From: Oryzias latipes
Taxonomy: Eukaryota > Chordata > Actinopteri > Beloniformes > Adrianichthyidae
DNA length: 64,000 bases
Direction of reading: 5' to 3'
NCBI RefSeq assembly: GCF_002234675.1
Contig: NC_019878.2
Coordinates: 4,280,688-4,344,687 of the forward strand
Under the pieces are notes generated by a model that saw nothing but the letters and a program-made list of their open reading frames with translations, ran no database searches and had not been told where the DNA came from. A program made the position numbers and the translations under genes. Shown here in pieces: positions 11,155-22,914 of the stretch (its first letter is position 1; each line of letters starts with the position of its first letter).

Positions 11155-11832
11155 TTATCTTCAGTTGTTGACTAGTGTAACTAATGCACACTTTAAAATT
11201 AAACCATTCATCAAACACATTACATGGTTTTTAAACAATCACCATTGCTAAGTGCTTACTAAAGACTATACAGCTGCAAGAAATCTGCAGTCTTTCAGTT
11301 GTTAATCACTAAGATCTTCTTGAGGTATCCCATTTTTTAGTGGCTTTCAGATGTTGATGTCCAAGAATAGTATTCAGTGGGTTCCGCAACAACACAATGG
11401 CAACTCGTTGATCCCTCTTGATGGGTCTAGGTTTGTGCTCACAAGGAGTGTACAACCTCAGGTAAAAAGATGCATGCAAAATTACCATCAGGGAAAATGG
11501 ACATCAGAAAGATTTGCTGGTCAGTCTCTTTTTATTCAGCACAACTACGGACATAGGTAATGAGTCACCTTTTAGATTTTTTGATTCATGTAAAAGCCCC
11601 AGGTTTTTATTTTACCTTTGTAAATAGGGCCTTGCCAACCATTCCAGCATTAGCTTGTAAACTGTGGAAACCAAAATAGTATCCTACGGTTGTCTACCAT
11701 TGGAACATGTTGAGATTTTGCAGGGAAAAACTATAAAGACAGTGTTTGGATATGCAACCACGTTAGGAAGATTTGTCAATTCATTACACAAAGTGAAATT
11801 AAACCTTGGCACAGTAAAAAGATCTAACGGAA

Positions 11833-11870
11833 GGGGAATTAGCTCAAATGGTAGAGCGCTCGCTTTGCAT
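11833..11870 (+). tRNA. tRNA-Ala 5' half (interrupted by transposon copy 2)
   Basis: GGGGAATTAGCTC... to CTCGCTTTGCAT, intact D arm and anticodon loop (TGC), then an abrupt switch to AAGCAGGGGG. The A box is intact but the B box and 3' acceptor strand are lost. Confidence 0.88.
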
Positions 11871-12785
11871 AAGCAGGGGGCTGATCTTCCCGCTCGCGCA
11901 CGAGGCAAAAGCACGCGCAAACCGGAAATCTACGGCGCGGTTTTCACTTTGAAAGACTCTGGATATACGTCTACATATTGTGGATTGTTTTCAGTAATAT
12001 GTGAAACGAGACTCTCTCCCGAAGCTGGACTCGAATCGAAGGTCTGTCCGTCCGCTCAGGTATCCAAGGACGCTGTTCGTCGCCGTCTTTCGGATGACGT
12101 ATTTGAAACGTAAAACGCGAAAGCTCAGACGCTCAGTCACGTTATCATGAATCTTTCTTCATTGATGAATATGCAAGCTCATGTCTTCTGCAGTTTTCAC
12201 AAGTTATTTATCGATAATAACTATCATGCCATGGATATTAATGCAAAAGAAGCATGTTAACTTGCTTATTTTGACAATAAATGAATGTTTCTTTGTGTTG
12301 ACACTTGTGTGCAGGACCTTTTTGCGGCTGTATAATTATCTATAACTGTATAATACATATGATAGTTACATATTATTTATGTATTTTATTACTTTGTTTT
12401 TACAAGTTGTCTGTGACGTGTCACAAAACCTATTTACAGCTTTCGAATTGTATTATTTTCCCAAAAAAAGAAGCCTTTGACATGTTTACATTATTAAACA
12501 TAACAGATTTAAAAAAAAATATTTTCTCCTTTTTTTCTTGAGTGGGGTGTGGAGGGGACAAATTCTGGGAAACTGAAAGCTTATTTTGTAGCTTTAATTG
12601 ACCAGACAAATGATACTTCAAATGTAAAATGTTTTATTAAAATGAAGACACAGAAAACTAACATGAATCACATTGACAAAAAGTAAATATTAGAAAATAA
12701 CAAAAAAAATTTTTTTAAATAACTAAAGAATGTACATACAACAATAATTTACTATCTACATTACGATGATATTACCGAAGAGTAC
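11871..12785. other. 3' terminal region of transposon copy 2, non-coding
   Basis: From the tRNA junction to the transposase stop. The first ~250 bp are GC-rich with CGCGCA-type words. The rest is AT-rich with long A and T runs. I see no convincing gene. Confidence 0.6.
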
Positions 12786-14404
12786 CTATGAAAGAGGAGG
12801 AGGAGGAGGTGATCTGCCTTTGTGCTGTTGGCGCTGTTCTGCCAACCAGTCATCCAATGATCGTCCATTTGAAGCCCGCGAGCAAAATGTGGCATTTTTG
12901 TAGCGACTATGCCCGTATTCTTTTGTTTTGGGCTGTCCACATTTGCTGCACGTATTATAGTTCACTCCTCGTATGTATTTTCTTTTGTGGATGCCGCTTT
13001 CTTCCTCCAAGGCCCATCTTTGCCTGTTCTTCTGTGTGGAGCGTGACACAGGGACAGTAGGGACAGCTGGGGCAGTCGCAGGTGGAACGAAGCCTGCACT
13101 GCTTGTTGTTGCTCCAGGAAATGGATAAGCGGTGGGCACAGCCATAACTGGGAAAGGAATTATGGTCCCCAACAATAATCCAGGTGCTGACACAGGTGGA
13201 ATAAAACCAGTTACACTGGTGGCAGGTGTGATGGGGCACATCATACTGTCAGTAGCAGCAGAGGAAGAGGAAGAAGCAGTAGCAGTAGCAGTAGCAGCAG
13301 CAGGCCTGCGACCTGGTCTCAGAATAGGAGCCTGTCCTGCTCTATTTAGAGGAAGAATGAATTTGAATTTGGGCCCAGATGTGGATGGTGCCTCATCCAT
13401 TTTTTGCCTTGGAGCAGGAAGGTCGCTTGCAGCTACAGCAACTGGCTCGGGGGGTGTCAATCCCTGGGCGAGGACACTCCTTTCTTGGTTTTTCTCCCGC
13501 CGCTGAAACCTGAAATGAATCAACGGTATTATGATAATGTTTTGAAAAAGTCATTGAAATAGAATAAAATAAGGCGCTGTGCTCACCATTGAATGAGTGT
13601 CCTCTGATTGAACTCAAACAGCTGGATCATTGTTTCCTCCATCAGCCTGCGACTGCTCAGCACTAAATCCCGGATATGGTGGTAATCCGTGAGGATTTTG
13701 GACCACCTTGGGGTGCTAACTCCAGCCTTCTTGGTGGGCGTCTTGTGCAAACGGCTTAGCTTAATGCAAATAGCCTCAACCAAGCGGCTGGTGCTTGGCC
13801 ACTGAGCTGGACCCCCAGGATGTCCAATGAGACACCTTTTCACACTTTCCACTCCTGGTGTCACCCCGGAGCGTTTTGGTGCCTTAAAGCGGCCGTGTGA
13901 AAGCTGAGGCTGGTGCCGAGGCTGGTAGTTGACCCGCTTTTTGTCCACCTCCAGGAGAGCTGTCCATAGTCGAATGGCCTCTGTAACTTGTGGGTCAGTG
14001 AGGTAAGGAGCCTCACGGAGTCCCACTAAGTAAGAGGCCAGATCCTGGACTTTGTCCCACCCAGCTATGCCGTCGGGTCCTACAACAGCAGACTAATAAA
14101 TGCAAATGAATGTTAGAAATGCTGAACCAGATGAGACTAAAATGAAAGGATGGTCCTTTAAAACGTCTCACCTCTGCCTCGTCTGAAGGGCTGCTTTCAC
14201 TCTCAGTTGGCTGTGACACCACCACAGAGGAAAGACGATGAGCAGAAGTTTCAGGTCCACCTGGTGATACTGAGAGTAGCGGCTGAGGTGAAGATGAGGG
14301 GCTGGCAACGACATCAAGAGGGGGGTCATCCAACACTGGTACAGTGATGTCCTCCATGTTGTCTTCCCCAAACCCCTCGTCTTGGAAGTCCTGGTCACTT
14401 TGCA

Positions 14405-15926
14405 AAAAAAGAAAAGTTCGTAGAACTTAAAATTGTAAGGCAACAAACTTCGGTAAAATTTTGAGTTAAGGACCTCAACTCAATATTTTAAGTTTTGTGT
14501 TGGAGTTTTCAAACTCATTTATCTAAATTCTTCTAACTCAGTTGTAAGTTGTATGAACTTAAAAGTTCAAGTTGGATTAACTTTGAATCGTTATTTTGAC
14601 CAACTCCAATGAAAGTTACAGTGACCTAAAATGTCACGTAATCCTAACTCTGAATCTTAACTTTTCACAACTCAGGCTTAGATGTACAAACTTAATTTTT
14701 AAGGCCGTAACAACTGTAAATTCCGATTATTGGTGACTTCACCAAGGTTGAAATAACTTAACTTTGAGATTTAAGAGCACCTCTTTTCTTGACTTTGATT
14801 TCAGCTTCATAATCACACATACTTTTTAACCTGCCACATTTCCATATTTCCACATGCAACCCAGATCTTTTCAATATCATTGGGGCACAGGTGAGCAGTT
14901 ACAGTTCACCTGCATGTGTGCAGCAGGACAAATATTTAAATTTATCCCTACTCAATCACTGCAACAACATGAGCGTCACTTCTCTTCACAGCTCTCTAAC
15001 TCAAGGTGTGGGAATCAACACTTCCCATGAGTCTTAGTTGCCATGGGCGGGGCTAAGGCCCGGTTCACCAAAGCATTGTTTACAAAATGGCTGAAGCCCT
15101 GGGGGTATTCCAGAAAGCAGGTTATAGTTATAACGGTAAGTTTGAGGCTAAGGAAGTTGATAACCTCAGCTTTCAGTTCCAGTGTTTCAGGATATGCCAA
15201 GTTGCCATAACAACTCATGCTCTGAACATAACCTGGTCTGGAGCAGGTTTAGTTGAAGGTTAGTTTGTTTACAGAGAGGTGAAGCAGCATGGCGTGTCCA
15301 TTTGAAGATGATTTAGTGGATGAAGAAGCTCAGATGATACTTTTTCCACCATGAGAGGGTGATGAGACCACATATGGATGTTGGAAAAATAAACTTTTTT
15401 ACTTTGATCTAACTTAATTATTTGCTTCAGTTAAGATAAATCATTTTTTTGTTTAGTCATCTTAAAAACAACACGTAGTTATCAGACAGTTATTTTACTT
15501 TCATTCAAATTAATTAAATTAAGTAGGTGTAACTTTGATGCTGCTGTTAGATCGGCACCGCAAGGAATTGTGGGATACAACGTACTTTATGTACTTGCTA
15601 ATACTTATGTCATTAAATAAGAGTAAAAACTTCTGCAGACGCTCCTTGACAAACCACTCAATCAGTGGACAATGCCAACTCCAAAAGTTGGAATTCTCGC
15701 ATTTCACAATTAAAAAAGATAAGTTCACATAACTTTATCACACTGTAATGAACTGCAACTTAGATATATAAGTACAGACAACTCAATAAATAATGTTGAA
15801 CTGTACGACTACCTTAACTTGCTGAACTGACTTAAATTGTTGAATTGATTACTAGAACTTAGATTATATAGTTATTACAACATAAAAGATTTTGTTAAGT
15901 CAAAAAATTTAAGTTGGATTTATTAC
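14405..15926. mobile_element. 1.5 kb AACTTA-rich insertion splitting the copy 2 transposase
   Basis: Lies between the transposase exon parts ending GIDEL and starting SDQDFQDEGFGED. Both edges are rich in AACTTAA/TTAAGTT words. The interior (15099-15250) holds a piece of the GGGGGTATTCCAGAAAGCAG MITE family also seen at 19698 and 23461. A similar AACTTA-rich stretch follows the GATA tract at 27447-27590. No coding capacity and no clear terminal repeat or target duplication, so class is unknown. Confidence 0.6.
15099..15260 (+). repeat. Harbinger-type MITE fragment
   Basis: Starts GGGGGTATTCCAGAAAGCAG and continues with a region like that of 23461-23650. This terminus style is frequent in fish PIF/Harbinger MITEs. 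Only one end is recognised. Confidence 0.5.
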
Positions 15927-18900
15927 AGTTCATCAATTCCCTCCAGCAGCCTGTCCTCCTCTTCAGGGGTCTGAAGCATGGCAGTAAATGTCTTTCCAGT
16001 CTGGCTGTACAGGTATTCTATTCCCAGCAATTCACCTACAAAAATAAAAAGAAAAGCTATAAACGCTGTCGTGACATTAGGATAGATAAATCGCAAAATA
16101 ACAAATGTATATATTTCTTACCTGTATATGCTCCAGGAGGGCGATAACGCTCATCCCAGGGCTTCCCTAGCACTGCTTGGCTGAGTTGGTCCACAGCCTC
16201 TCTCATTGAAGTTTCGAATAACCGGAAGGAGGAATTTCCTTTGACAGCATCCTCCATCCGGTCATCATTCCAGCGCATCAAGCCCTCAAGGAGATATGCC
16301 TGGAAATGCGCGTCACTGGCACTGGTTCCTGAGTGAAACAAACAGGGTTTGATAAGTCTCTGTTTACAAGATGTGAACCACATGAAAGCAAATGTTAGAA
16401 ATGTTTACAGAAAGGTTAGGAACCCAGATGTTCAGTGCACATTACCTGGTATAAAACGGTTCAGGTGGAGGTGGAAGGACTCCAAGGAGGTCGACCCACG
16501 GGCACACCTGTAGCAAGACAGCTCCACAGCTTTCTTTAGTGTTCCCGTCTTCATGTAGAGTGGGAAGTTCTCGGGGTCTTGGATGCACAGCAGGTGGTTT
16601 TGCTGTTCCTTCCAAATCTGTTGGATGTGTTCGTGGTCCAACAGTGGAACTCCAAGGGTGTCCTTCCCATTTGCACTGTCGAACTGATGGATGAGTGCTC
16701 CTAATAATGCTGCAGTCTCCTCCACTCCCCTGGTCCTCCTCCGACAGTGGAATGCCAACTCCCTGCGACTAATCTGAGCACTGACCGTCCTTCTGGAAAC
16801 ATGGCCACTTTTCTTTGCTGCCAGCTCAGCCTCCTTGGCGCAGCAAAGAGCAGCCACATCTTCTGGATCCCACTCAAAAATGCACGCAGACAGACGTGCC
16901 ATGAAGATCCCGTAGAGCGGATGAGCCTCTGTCGTGACACCTGCAGCGAATCGCCGCATGAAATGCCAGATGTCCAGGCGCACCTCAAGCTCATCCCACT
17001 CTGAAAACAGGGTCTTCACCAGAGACTGGCCGTGTCTGCTGCAGCAGTCTCTGTCGACGTACATCACTTTTGGGGGTGCCTCTCCTGCCTCTTTGTAGCG
17101 CCTCATCAGGCCAGCCGCCATGGCGTCCAGTCCATGTCCTTCAGCGGCTCTCAGGACAGAGACCAGAACCTGGCCATGTTCATTACCGACATTTGTGCAC
17201 CAGGCAGCTGTTCCTGAAGCAGCCCCCGCAAGCTTCTTTGTGACCTATTGACAAAAAAGTAAAAACTGTTTATTATTTATGTAAGCATATTAATATCTGT
17301 TTAAAAAAGTTTTTAAAAAGTACCTTTTTTGTGGAGTCCATCTTCAAAACACATCCAAACGCAGATGTGATTTTGGCCTTCACTTCGTTGATCCGCCCCA
17401 GAACATCCCTAGCATAAACAGCTAACAGCCACTTTGGCTTAGGCAAGGCAGGCATTGGGGGGGGCTCAGCAAACACTGGTCGCTGAAGAGAGGCCCTTGT
17501 GAACGGTTCACACACTGTGAGGTACTGTAGGACGCGCTGTGTCCATGCCTCACTGTGCTGTTCCAGTAACTTTTTATAAAGTTGTGTCACGCTGTTGCCC
17601 AGTGTCCTCTCCCTCATCATTCTCAGCACCCGCTTGTCACATGAGTACCTAAGGAAACAACAGCATAGGATAGGCATGCAAACCTTAGGTTAGGCAAAAA
17701 TGAAAACACAAAGTCAGCTCATTATGAACATGCGTCAATATGTCCCACCTGTATGTCAGCAGAGCTGGGAAATGGCTGCGATGACCCATGTCCATCTGCC
17801 CCAAAATGTCCTCTGACCAGGATGGGTATTTTCTCTTGCAGCGTTTACATTCCAGATACTCAGTGGCGAGGTCATACCACCCATCAATGTCCAGGACTTT
17901 ACGAACAGTCCTGTAAATTCCAGCCGCCGTAAGTCTGTGCTGACCACATTGTGGACGACCGCAGACAAAAAGAAATGACCACATTTTTTGTGGCATCCAC
18001 AGGAACAGGGGCCGGCAAAAGAAGAGGTCTGATGAGGCGGGAGGCTGAGTGTGAACCAGAGCGGGCTGAGGAGGATGCCACCAAAGCTTTAGCTGCGACA
18101 CAAGTTCTGCCTTGCCGGTTCGTGGGTTGGCTTTGAAAAGCGTCTTTGCAATCCACTCGTGCTGGAAGCGTGGCAGTTGTTCTTTCCAGTGGACTGGAAG
18201 CTCCAGCGCTGACTTTGCTGCTGCCACAGATGGAGAGGGACCAGGACAGGCCTCTGAGGGAACAGGAACAAACAGAAGAATGACTCTTCCAGCTGCTATA
18301 GCATAAATGACACAAATGACAGTGGAGAACAGAAAGAGGATCAAATGGTAAAGATTAAAGAAATGAGGCTCAAAATTAGGCTTTTTTGCAAGCAAAAAAA
18401 TGCTTTTTTATAATGCTTCTAAATGTGTTTTTGATTAAAAAAAACTGTTTCCTAACGTTCCTGTCTGGTTAATATAACACACCTGCACTTAGCTGTGCTT
18501 CACATTGTGCTGCAGCAAGAAGCAGCTCCTCGTCATCAGCCTCCTTAGCAGGAGGAATGGAAGTGTCTAGAAGAAAGTATAAACATATTACTCTAAGAAA
18601 CACATAAAGACAAACTTGTGTTAAATAGAACTTAATTACCAGCAGTAAAAAGCTGCCTCTGGGCCAAATTTTTGGCTGGAGGTTCTCCTCCTCCGCTTGG
18701 AGGAGGCAGTACAGGATCTTAAAAAAGAGCAATTGGACACTTTTACCATATTGCTAAATGCATGTGGAATTGCTCTGAGAACAAATAAATGTGCATGTAT
18801 ACTCACGGTGCTTAGCTGGTGATGTGAGTTTTTTGACGAGCTGGGAAGTAGGGATATTTTTGCCAAGTCCTAAGAGTGCCTTCACAGCAGCAGTCTGCTG

Positions 18901-19697
18901 GATGCCGGTTCGGATCTGGGTGGCAGAGGGGGTAGTGGCACGGGTGGGTGTAGTTGCACTGGAGGATGGAGTTGCAGTGGCAAGAGAATGTGCAGCCGGA
19001 GGGGCAGTAGCACGAGATGATGCCCGTCTTTTTATGACGTATGCCTTGAAAATTGCCATGTTGGTGTTGGGCCTGGCATGTGCTGTCACCAGATACTTGA
19101 TAAGGGCTTGCGCCTCCTTGCTCCCGTCCTCATAAACCTCCTTCATGGACCGGCCCTGGAAGTCACCAAACTCAACCATCAAGCAGCCCTGGTCTCCAGT
19201 TGCTCGGGCTTCTGCTTGCATTTCCTGCTTTCTCTTGTACTTTTCATCTTCTTCTCTCATCTCTCTAATTTGAGAAGTGTACTGAAGGAAGAGTTGCTTG
19301 TTTTCTGACAACGGTGATGTATGTGCTGCCTCGTCGGAGATGCTAAGCATTAAATACACAGCATAGCCCAGAGAGTTTTCCAGGAGCCATCTAAATCGTT
19401 GGCCTTGGTATTTACCAAACTGTAGTCTGCAATGATACCAGAAACTGGTCACTGGGGTCACCTCGTTTGTGCTGACAAATGTCCGGGCCTCTTTGAGCAA
19501 ATGAGTAAATTCAGTTACCATTTGGGTAACATGGGTGAGATAAACGCCGCCATGTTGGAGAGAAAAAGCCAGACACTGTCAGTCCACAAAGAATATTTTT
19601 ATAAAATTAGGATAATAAGGAGATGTTAATAAAGAGGTACCAGCCAGAAGATGATTTTTCTCCATATGGGATTTTGGCTTCTTGGAGCCAGCAGACT

Positions 19698-19813
19698 CGT
19701 AACCAGTGTTTTGGAACTGACATACATAAAGTAAGCAAGTTAAGGCTTACTTAAGCGAAGGTTCTGTGTTAAAGTCAAGGTAGTCTAACCTTGCTTTCTG
19801 GAATCCCCAAAGG
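19698..19813 (-). repeat. Harbinger-type MITE fragment
   Basis: On the minus strand starts GGGGATTCCAGAAAGCAAGG and runs through GACTTTAACACAGAAC to TCAGTTCCAAAACACTGG, matching 23461-23580. It marks the seam between transposon copy 2 and the inverted copy 3. Confidence 0.55.
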
Positions 19814-19849
19814 AGGGATCAATGATTCTCCGTTCTGTTGTTGGGGAAC

Positions 19850-20022
19850 CCACTGAATTCTATTCGTTGACATAAACATCTAAAAGCCTAGTGAGTTCAT
19901 GCAGCTGTTGAGTCCTTAGTAAGCACTTTACAATGGTGTTTGTTGAAAAACATGTAATGTGTTTCATGAAAGGTTTTGTAATTAGGTGTGCATTAGTAGC
20001 ACTAGTCAACAACTGAAGATAA
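19850..20022 (-). repeat. Inverted piece of the tRNA-array spacer
   Basis: Reverse complement matches the spacer downstream of each tRNA (TTATCTTCAGTTGTTGACTAGTG to the TTCAGTGGGTTCC stretch), with a small internal deletion. It shows copy 3 was once inserted in, or moved together with, an array unit. Confidence 0.85.
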
Positions 20023-20062
20023 TGGAGAATGAGGGGATCGACCCCCCTACCTCTCACTTGCG
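20023..20062 (-). tRNA. tRNA-Ala 3' half (interrupted by transposon copy 3)
   Basis: Minus strand reads GCAAGTGAGAGG... to CATTCTCCA, the same 3' half as at 4991, with a small shift in the T arm (GGTCGATCCCCTC). The 5' half is replaced by element sequence. Fragment only. Confidence 0.8.
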
Positions 20063-20609
20063 CCTACTGGCGTACAGATTGTGAGCCAAAGTATGCCCAC
20101 ATTAAGTCCAAGTAAGCCCACATTAGCAAATCACCTTTGACTCCTGTGGCTTACTTGTAGTGCCTAATCACGTTTGACTCCCGTGGCTTACTTTTGACCA
20201 ATCGTCTGTTCATGTTAGCCTGCTGTGGCTTACGTGTAAATAGCTGTGTCTTGAATCTTCACTTTTACAGATCACGCCTGTAGGTTGTTTTTTATAGCTG
20301 GCATTTTTCTGGGATTTAAACCACGAACTTAAACACGATCCCGTTTCTGTGCTCGTGTTTACGTTTGATCGCTCATGGACTGCCATTGTTCTCGTCTTTG
20401 GAAGAGGTAATGGTTTCCTTCTTTATCGATAAGACACTGTTTGTCCATATTCGGTCTGTATTTGTTAGATAAAGGGAATTAGTGATAGCTAATGAATATA
20501 GTTCATTTTTTTCTTAACTTTTCAAAACATTAAATCCATGCAAACCCTGTTTTTCATCACCAAACGGCAACATTAACTCCTGGCGCCGTCGGCAGAGGCA
20601 AAGCTTCTC

Positions 20610-21115
20610 GAAAATGTGGAGACCAGACAGGCCAAACCGAAGGAGGAGGTCTTTACAGGGGTCCGTATGTTTGTCAGCACAAACGGTGGTGACCCCAGTT
20701 TTTGGTATTGGCTCAGTGCAAACTATAGTTTGGTAAATACCAAGGCCAACGATTTAAATGGCTCCTGGAAAACTCTCTGGGCTATGCTGTGTATTTAACC
20801 CTTGTGCTATCCTAGGCACTTTACCATTGAGAGTGCGCTGAACCTTTTTTCTTCAATGATTTGTGATCTTCACTGGTGTCCATGGATTACATGAAATCTT
20901 TCCACCTTTATCCACGTTTGTCATGGTAGGGAGAACACGTCAATGTAAGGGTGGGGTCATCTAAGATAGCACAAGGGTTAATGCTTAGCATCTCCGACGA
21001 GGCAGCACATACATCACCGTTGTCCGAAAACAAGCAACTCTTCCTTCAGTACACTTCTCAAATTAGAGCGATGGGAGAAGAAGGTGAAAAGTACAAGAGA
21101 AAGCAGTTTTCCCAT
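20610..21115 (+). pseudogene. Transposase N-terminal fragment, copy 3 (inverted)
   Basis: Plus-strand fragment matching the N-terminal exon of copies 1 and 2. It runs from the equivalent of ENVETGRAKPK through the first exonuclease-X-like module to the equivalent of REMGEEGEKYKRKQ. It is broken by frameshifts (the frame around 20616-20798 switches between the two phases of copy 1) and by a 179 bp MITE at 20799-20977. Homology stops at ~21115, inside the exon. It lies head to head with copy 2, so the two make an imperfect palindrome. Confidence 0.75.
20799..20977 (+). mobile_element. piggyBac-type MITE with TTAA target duplication
   Basis: Perfect 13 bp terminal inverted repeats CCCTTGTGCTATC...GATAGCACAAGGG, flanked on both sides by TTAA (20795-20798 and 20978-20981). 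Removing it restores the transposase fragment it interrupts. TTAA duplication is the mark of the piggyBac superfamily. No coding capacity. Confidence 0.88.
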
Positions 21116-22914
21116 TTCTGCATGGAATAACTTTGATCTCATCAAGTTCAAAAGAGTGGCTTAGTGCTGAACTCTGAGGAGGACAGCTGTGTGCAGATGC
21201 AACTGGGGATGTCCCCAGGCTCAGTGGAGGGTCTATCCAATCGCTCAACATCTTATTCTGCTGGCTGCTAACATGGACACATGCAAAAAATGTCAGTCCT
21301 GTAAGGTGGCAGTGTATATGAAACAAGTTATACTTCATAGCCCAGGGATGAATAGGCGATGCAAAACTAAAGTAAAATTACACAAAAAAGGAATTTCACT
21401 CACAATTCAAATCAACGCCATATAACACAATTCTGGCAAAACCTGTTTTTTTCGAAATTACTCCTAGTTAAACCAACTGGCAACACATGACATCATCTTG
21501 ACAACCAATGCAGCATATTTAAAAAAAATACATCAGGTTTGACTTAGTCTAGAATTAAAATTATGTCAACAATATTATTTCACATCACCCTTTTTTTCAC
21601 TCTATATATGAAAACATGAAAACTCATTAATCACTTTACACCCCACTTCTTTAGCATGAAGGATTGTAGGTGGATGCCCTTTCCACGATCACACTCTGCA
21701 AGGTCCAGGGCGACTGGGGAGATGAAATCCACTCTAAGGTTCCTGTCAGCCTCTGAGTCTGTGGTCGGAGACTTTCACAACCCAGGTCACTGCACCAAAT
21801 ATGTTACCCACAGCATCAACAAGTATGCTACCAAATCCTCGATGTAATCCTTCTGTGTTGTGTTGTTTTCTGTTGGTGATGACTAGACCACATACTCATT
21901 CTTTTTATTGATTAATTGACATCCACTTTGCAGTCAGGCAGCTTCAGAACAGGAAAAGGGAAACTGAAGGCCAATGGCGCTTTCTTGACAAAACCACAAC
22001 CAAACTACAGTGTCTCGTCAGGCCAACTCATCACAAACACGTTAAAAAATCCTCACAGTGTTGTCACCCTTTGGCTGCAACAGCAACCTGCCCTGCAGAT
22101 ACAATGTTTTTAAGTCTTTGTAGGCCTCCCAGTGGTGATTTAAAGGGCATTTAAACAGCCATGTCACTAGTTTCTTGAAACATAAAGGTGCATCCATATC
22201 GATATCCACTGGGTATTTTTGGTCATTGAGAGCAACAGCTTCAAAATGGTTAAAATCTTGAGTGCTTTCAGTAATTAGACGTAATTTCTTTAAAAGAATT
22301 CCAAATCTAGTTAGTCATTGTATGACATCACAGAAATTGCGCCCAGCGACTATTTATGAAATTCAGGTCGTCATGCGGGCACTTCTTTAGGCCATTTGTT
22401 TGTTTTATGCCAAAGCTTAGAATAATTACCATAAAAAAAATATCAGTTTTGTCTCCAAAACTTGGATATTGTGGTGATGTGAGACAAATACTTGACCATC
22501 TAAATCTCTCATAAACAAAGTCTTGATCTTTATGAAAGTGCATATTCTCAAGTATGGTACGAAGACGAATGAAACTACATCATGTGGTATCAACAAGCTC
22601 TTCCTTCTGTTTTTGTCTAAATAATGGAAGTAATCTCCAGTCAAAAACAGTCATGACATTTTTATTTTTCTAATCTGATCACAATTGATTTTTAGTGTCT
22701 GCCAATACAGAGTCATGATCCATAAAAAAAATATCAAATGCAAAATAAACAGATCCGAGTTGACCCATATTTTTTATTTTATTCACCTAATTTTACTATT
22801 TACACCAAAACAGAGCATTTCTGTTAAGAAGCTTGAAAAAAAAAACTAACAAAACTAGCGAAACTAAGTGATTATTAGCCATGTGGGAAAGTTTAGTGAC
22901 TTTAGCTTTAGTAA
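21116..22914. other. No gene recognised
   Basis: AT-rich sequence with short ORFs only. No splice-supported exon, tRNA or familiar repeat terminus was found. Confidence 0.4.

Larger units (their letters stand above)
4991..11870 (+). repeat. Tandem array of tRNA-Ala units, period ~751 bp
   Basis: tRNA starts at 5334, 5712, 6463, 7214, 7965, [gap], 9578 (inferred), 10329, 11082 and 11833. Spacing is 378 for the first pair and 751-753 for the rest. The ~680 bp spacer is conserved in every unit (for example GATCTTCTTGAGGTATCCC and AAAGCTTGGCACAGTAAAA). The two leftmost units share one internal deletion of ~374 bp joined at CTCTTGA/AATTAAAGC. Short ORFs recur in the spacer but show no codon-level conservation beyond the repeat itself, so I do not call them genes. 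The array ends at both sides in transposon-broken tRNA genes. Confidence 0.93.
12786..19521 (-). pseudogene. Transposase gene of tRNA-Ala-targeting element, copy 2 (disrupted)
   Basis: Second copy, nearly identical to copy 1 over 16126-19500 and extending to the 3' end. Exons by homology and splice sites: ~19500-18807 (5' truncated), 18717-18640, 18566-18483, 18292-17749, 17648-17324, 17244-16446, 16328-16122, 16035-~15926, ~14404-14172, 14079-13587, 13509-12786 (stop at 12786-12788). The C-terminal exons hold an acidic, Ser/Pro-rich stretch (14172-14404), a basic helical region (13587-14079) and a low-complexity linker. The protein ends with a Cys-rich tail containing TCSKCGQPKTKEYGHSRY. Defects seen: the original start and ~30 residues are replaced by unrelated sequence. 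A compensated double frameshift lies near 19430-19465 (VTPVTSFWYHC replaces the copy 1 residues). A 1.5 kb insertion (14405-15926) splits the exon after GIDEL. It is therefore probably not functional. Confidence 0.75.
11871..19690 (-). mobile_element. Dada-like DNA transposon, copy 2
   Basis: The element is defined on its left by the break in a tRNA-Ala gene. The tRNA 5' half ends ...CTTTGCAT at 11870 and unrelated sequence AAGCAGGGGGCTGATC begins at 11871. The transposase stop is at 12786, so ~915 bp of AT-rich 3' sequence without coding lies between. The right side is rearranged: homology to the 5' flank of copy 1 (TCCATATGG ... GGCTTCTTGGAGCCAGC) ends at ~19690, where a Harbinger-type MITE fragment starts. 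No long terminal inverted repeat is obvious. Superfamily placement is inferred from target choice and protein architecture. Confidence 0.65.
20063..21115 (+). mobile_element. Dada-like DNA transposon, copy 3 (5' end fragment)
   Basis: In the plus direction: terminus next to the tRNA-Ala half (20023-20062, minus-strand tRNA), a 5' UTR region homologous to 4330-4990 of copy 1, then the truncated N-terminal coding exon. The terminal bases before the tRNA half read AGTAGGCGCAAG on the minus strand, against AGCAGGCGCAAG in copy 1, so both copies end at the same tRNA position. Confidence 0.6.

Noticed and set aside
4991-11870. CRISPR-like or satellite array
   Set aside because: Long units with a tRNA gene each, in a vertebrate genome; a tRNA tandem array explains it.
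13132-13506. Plus-strand 124-codon ORF
   Set aside because: Shadow of the last transposase exon on the minus strand.
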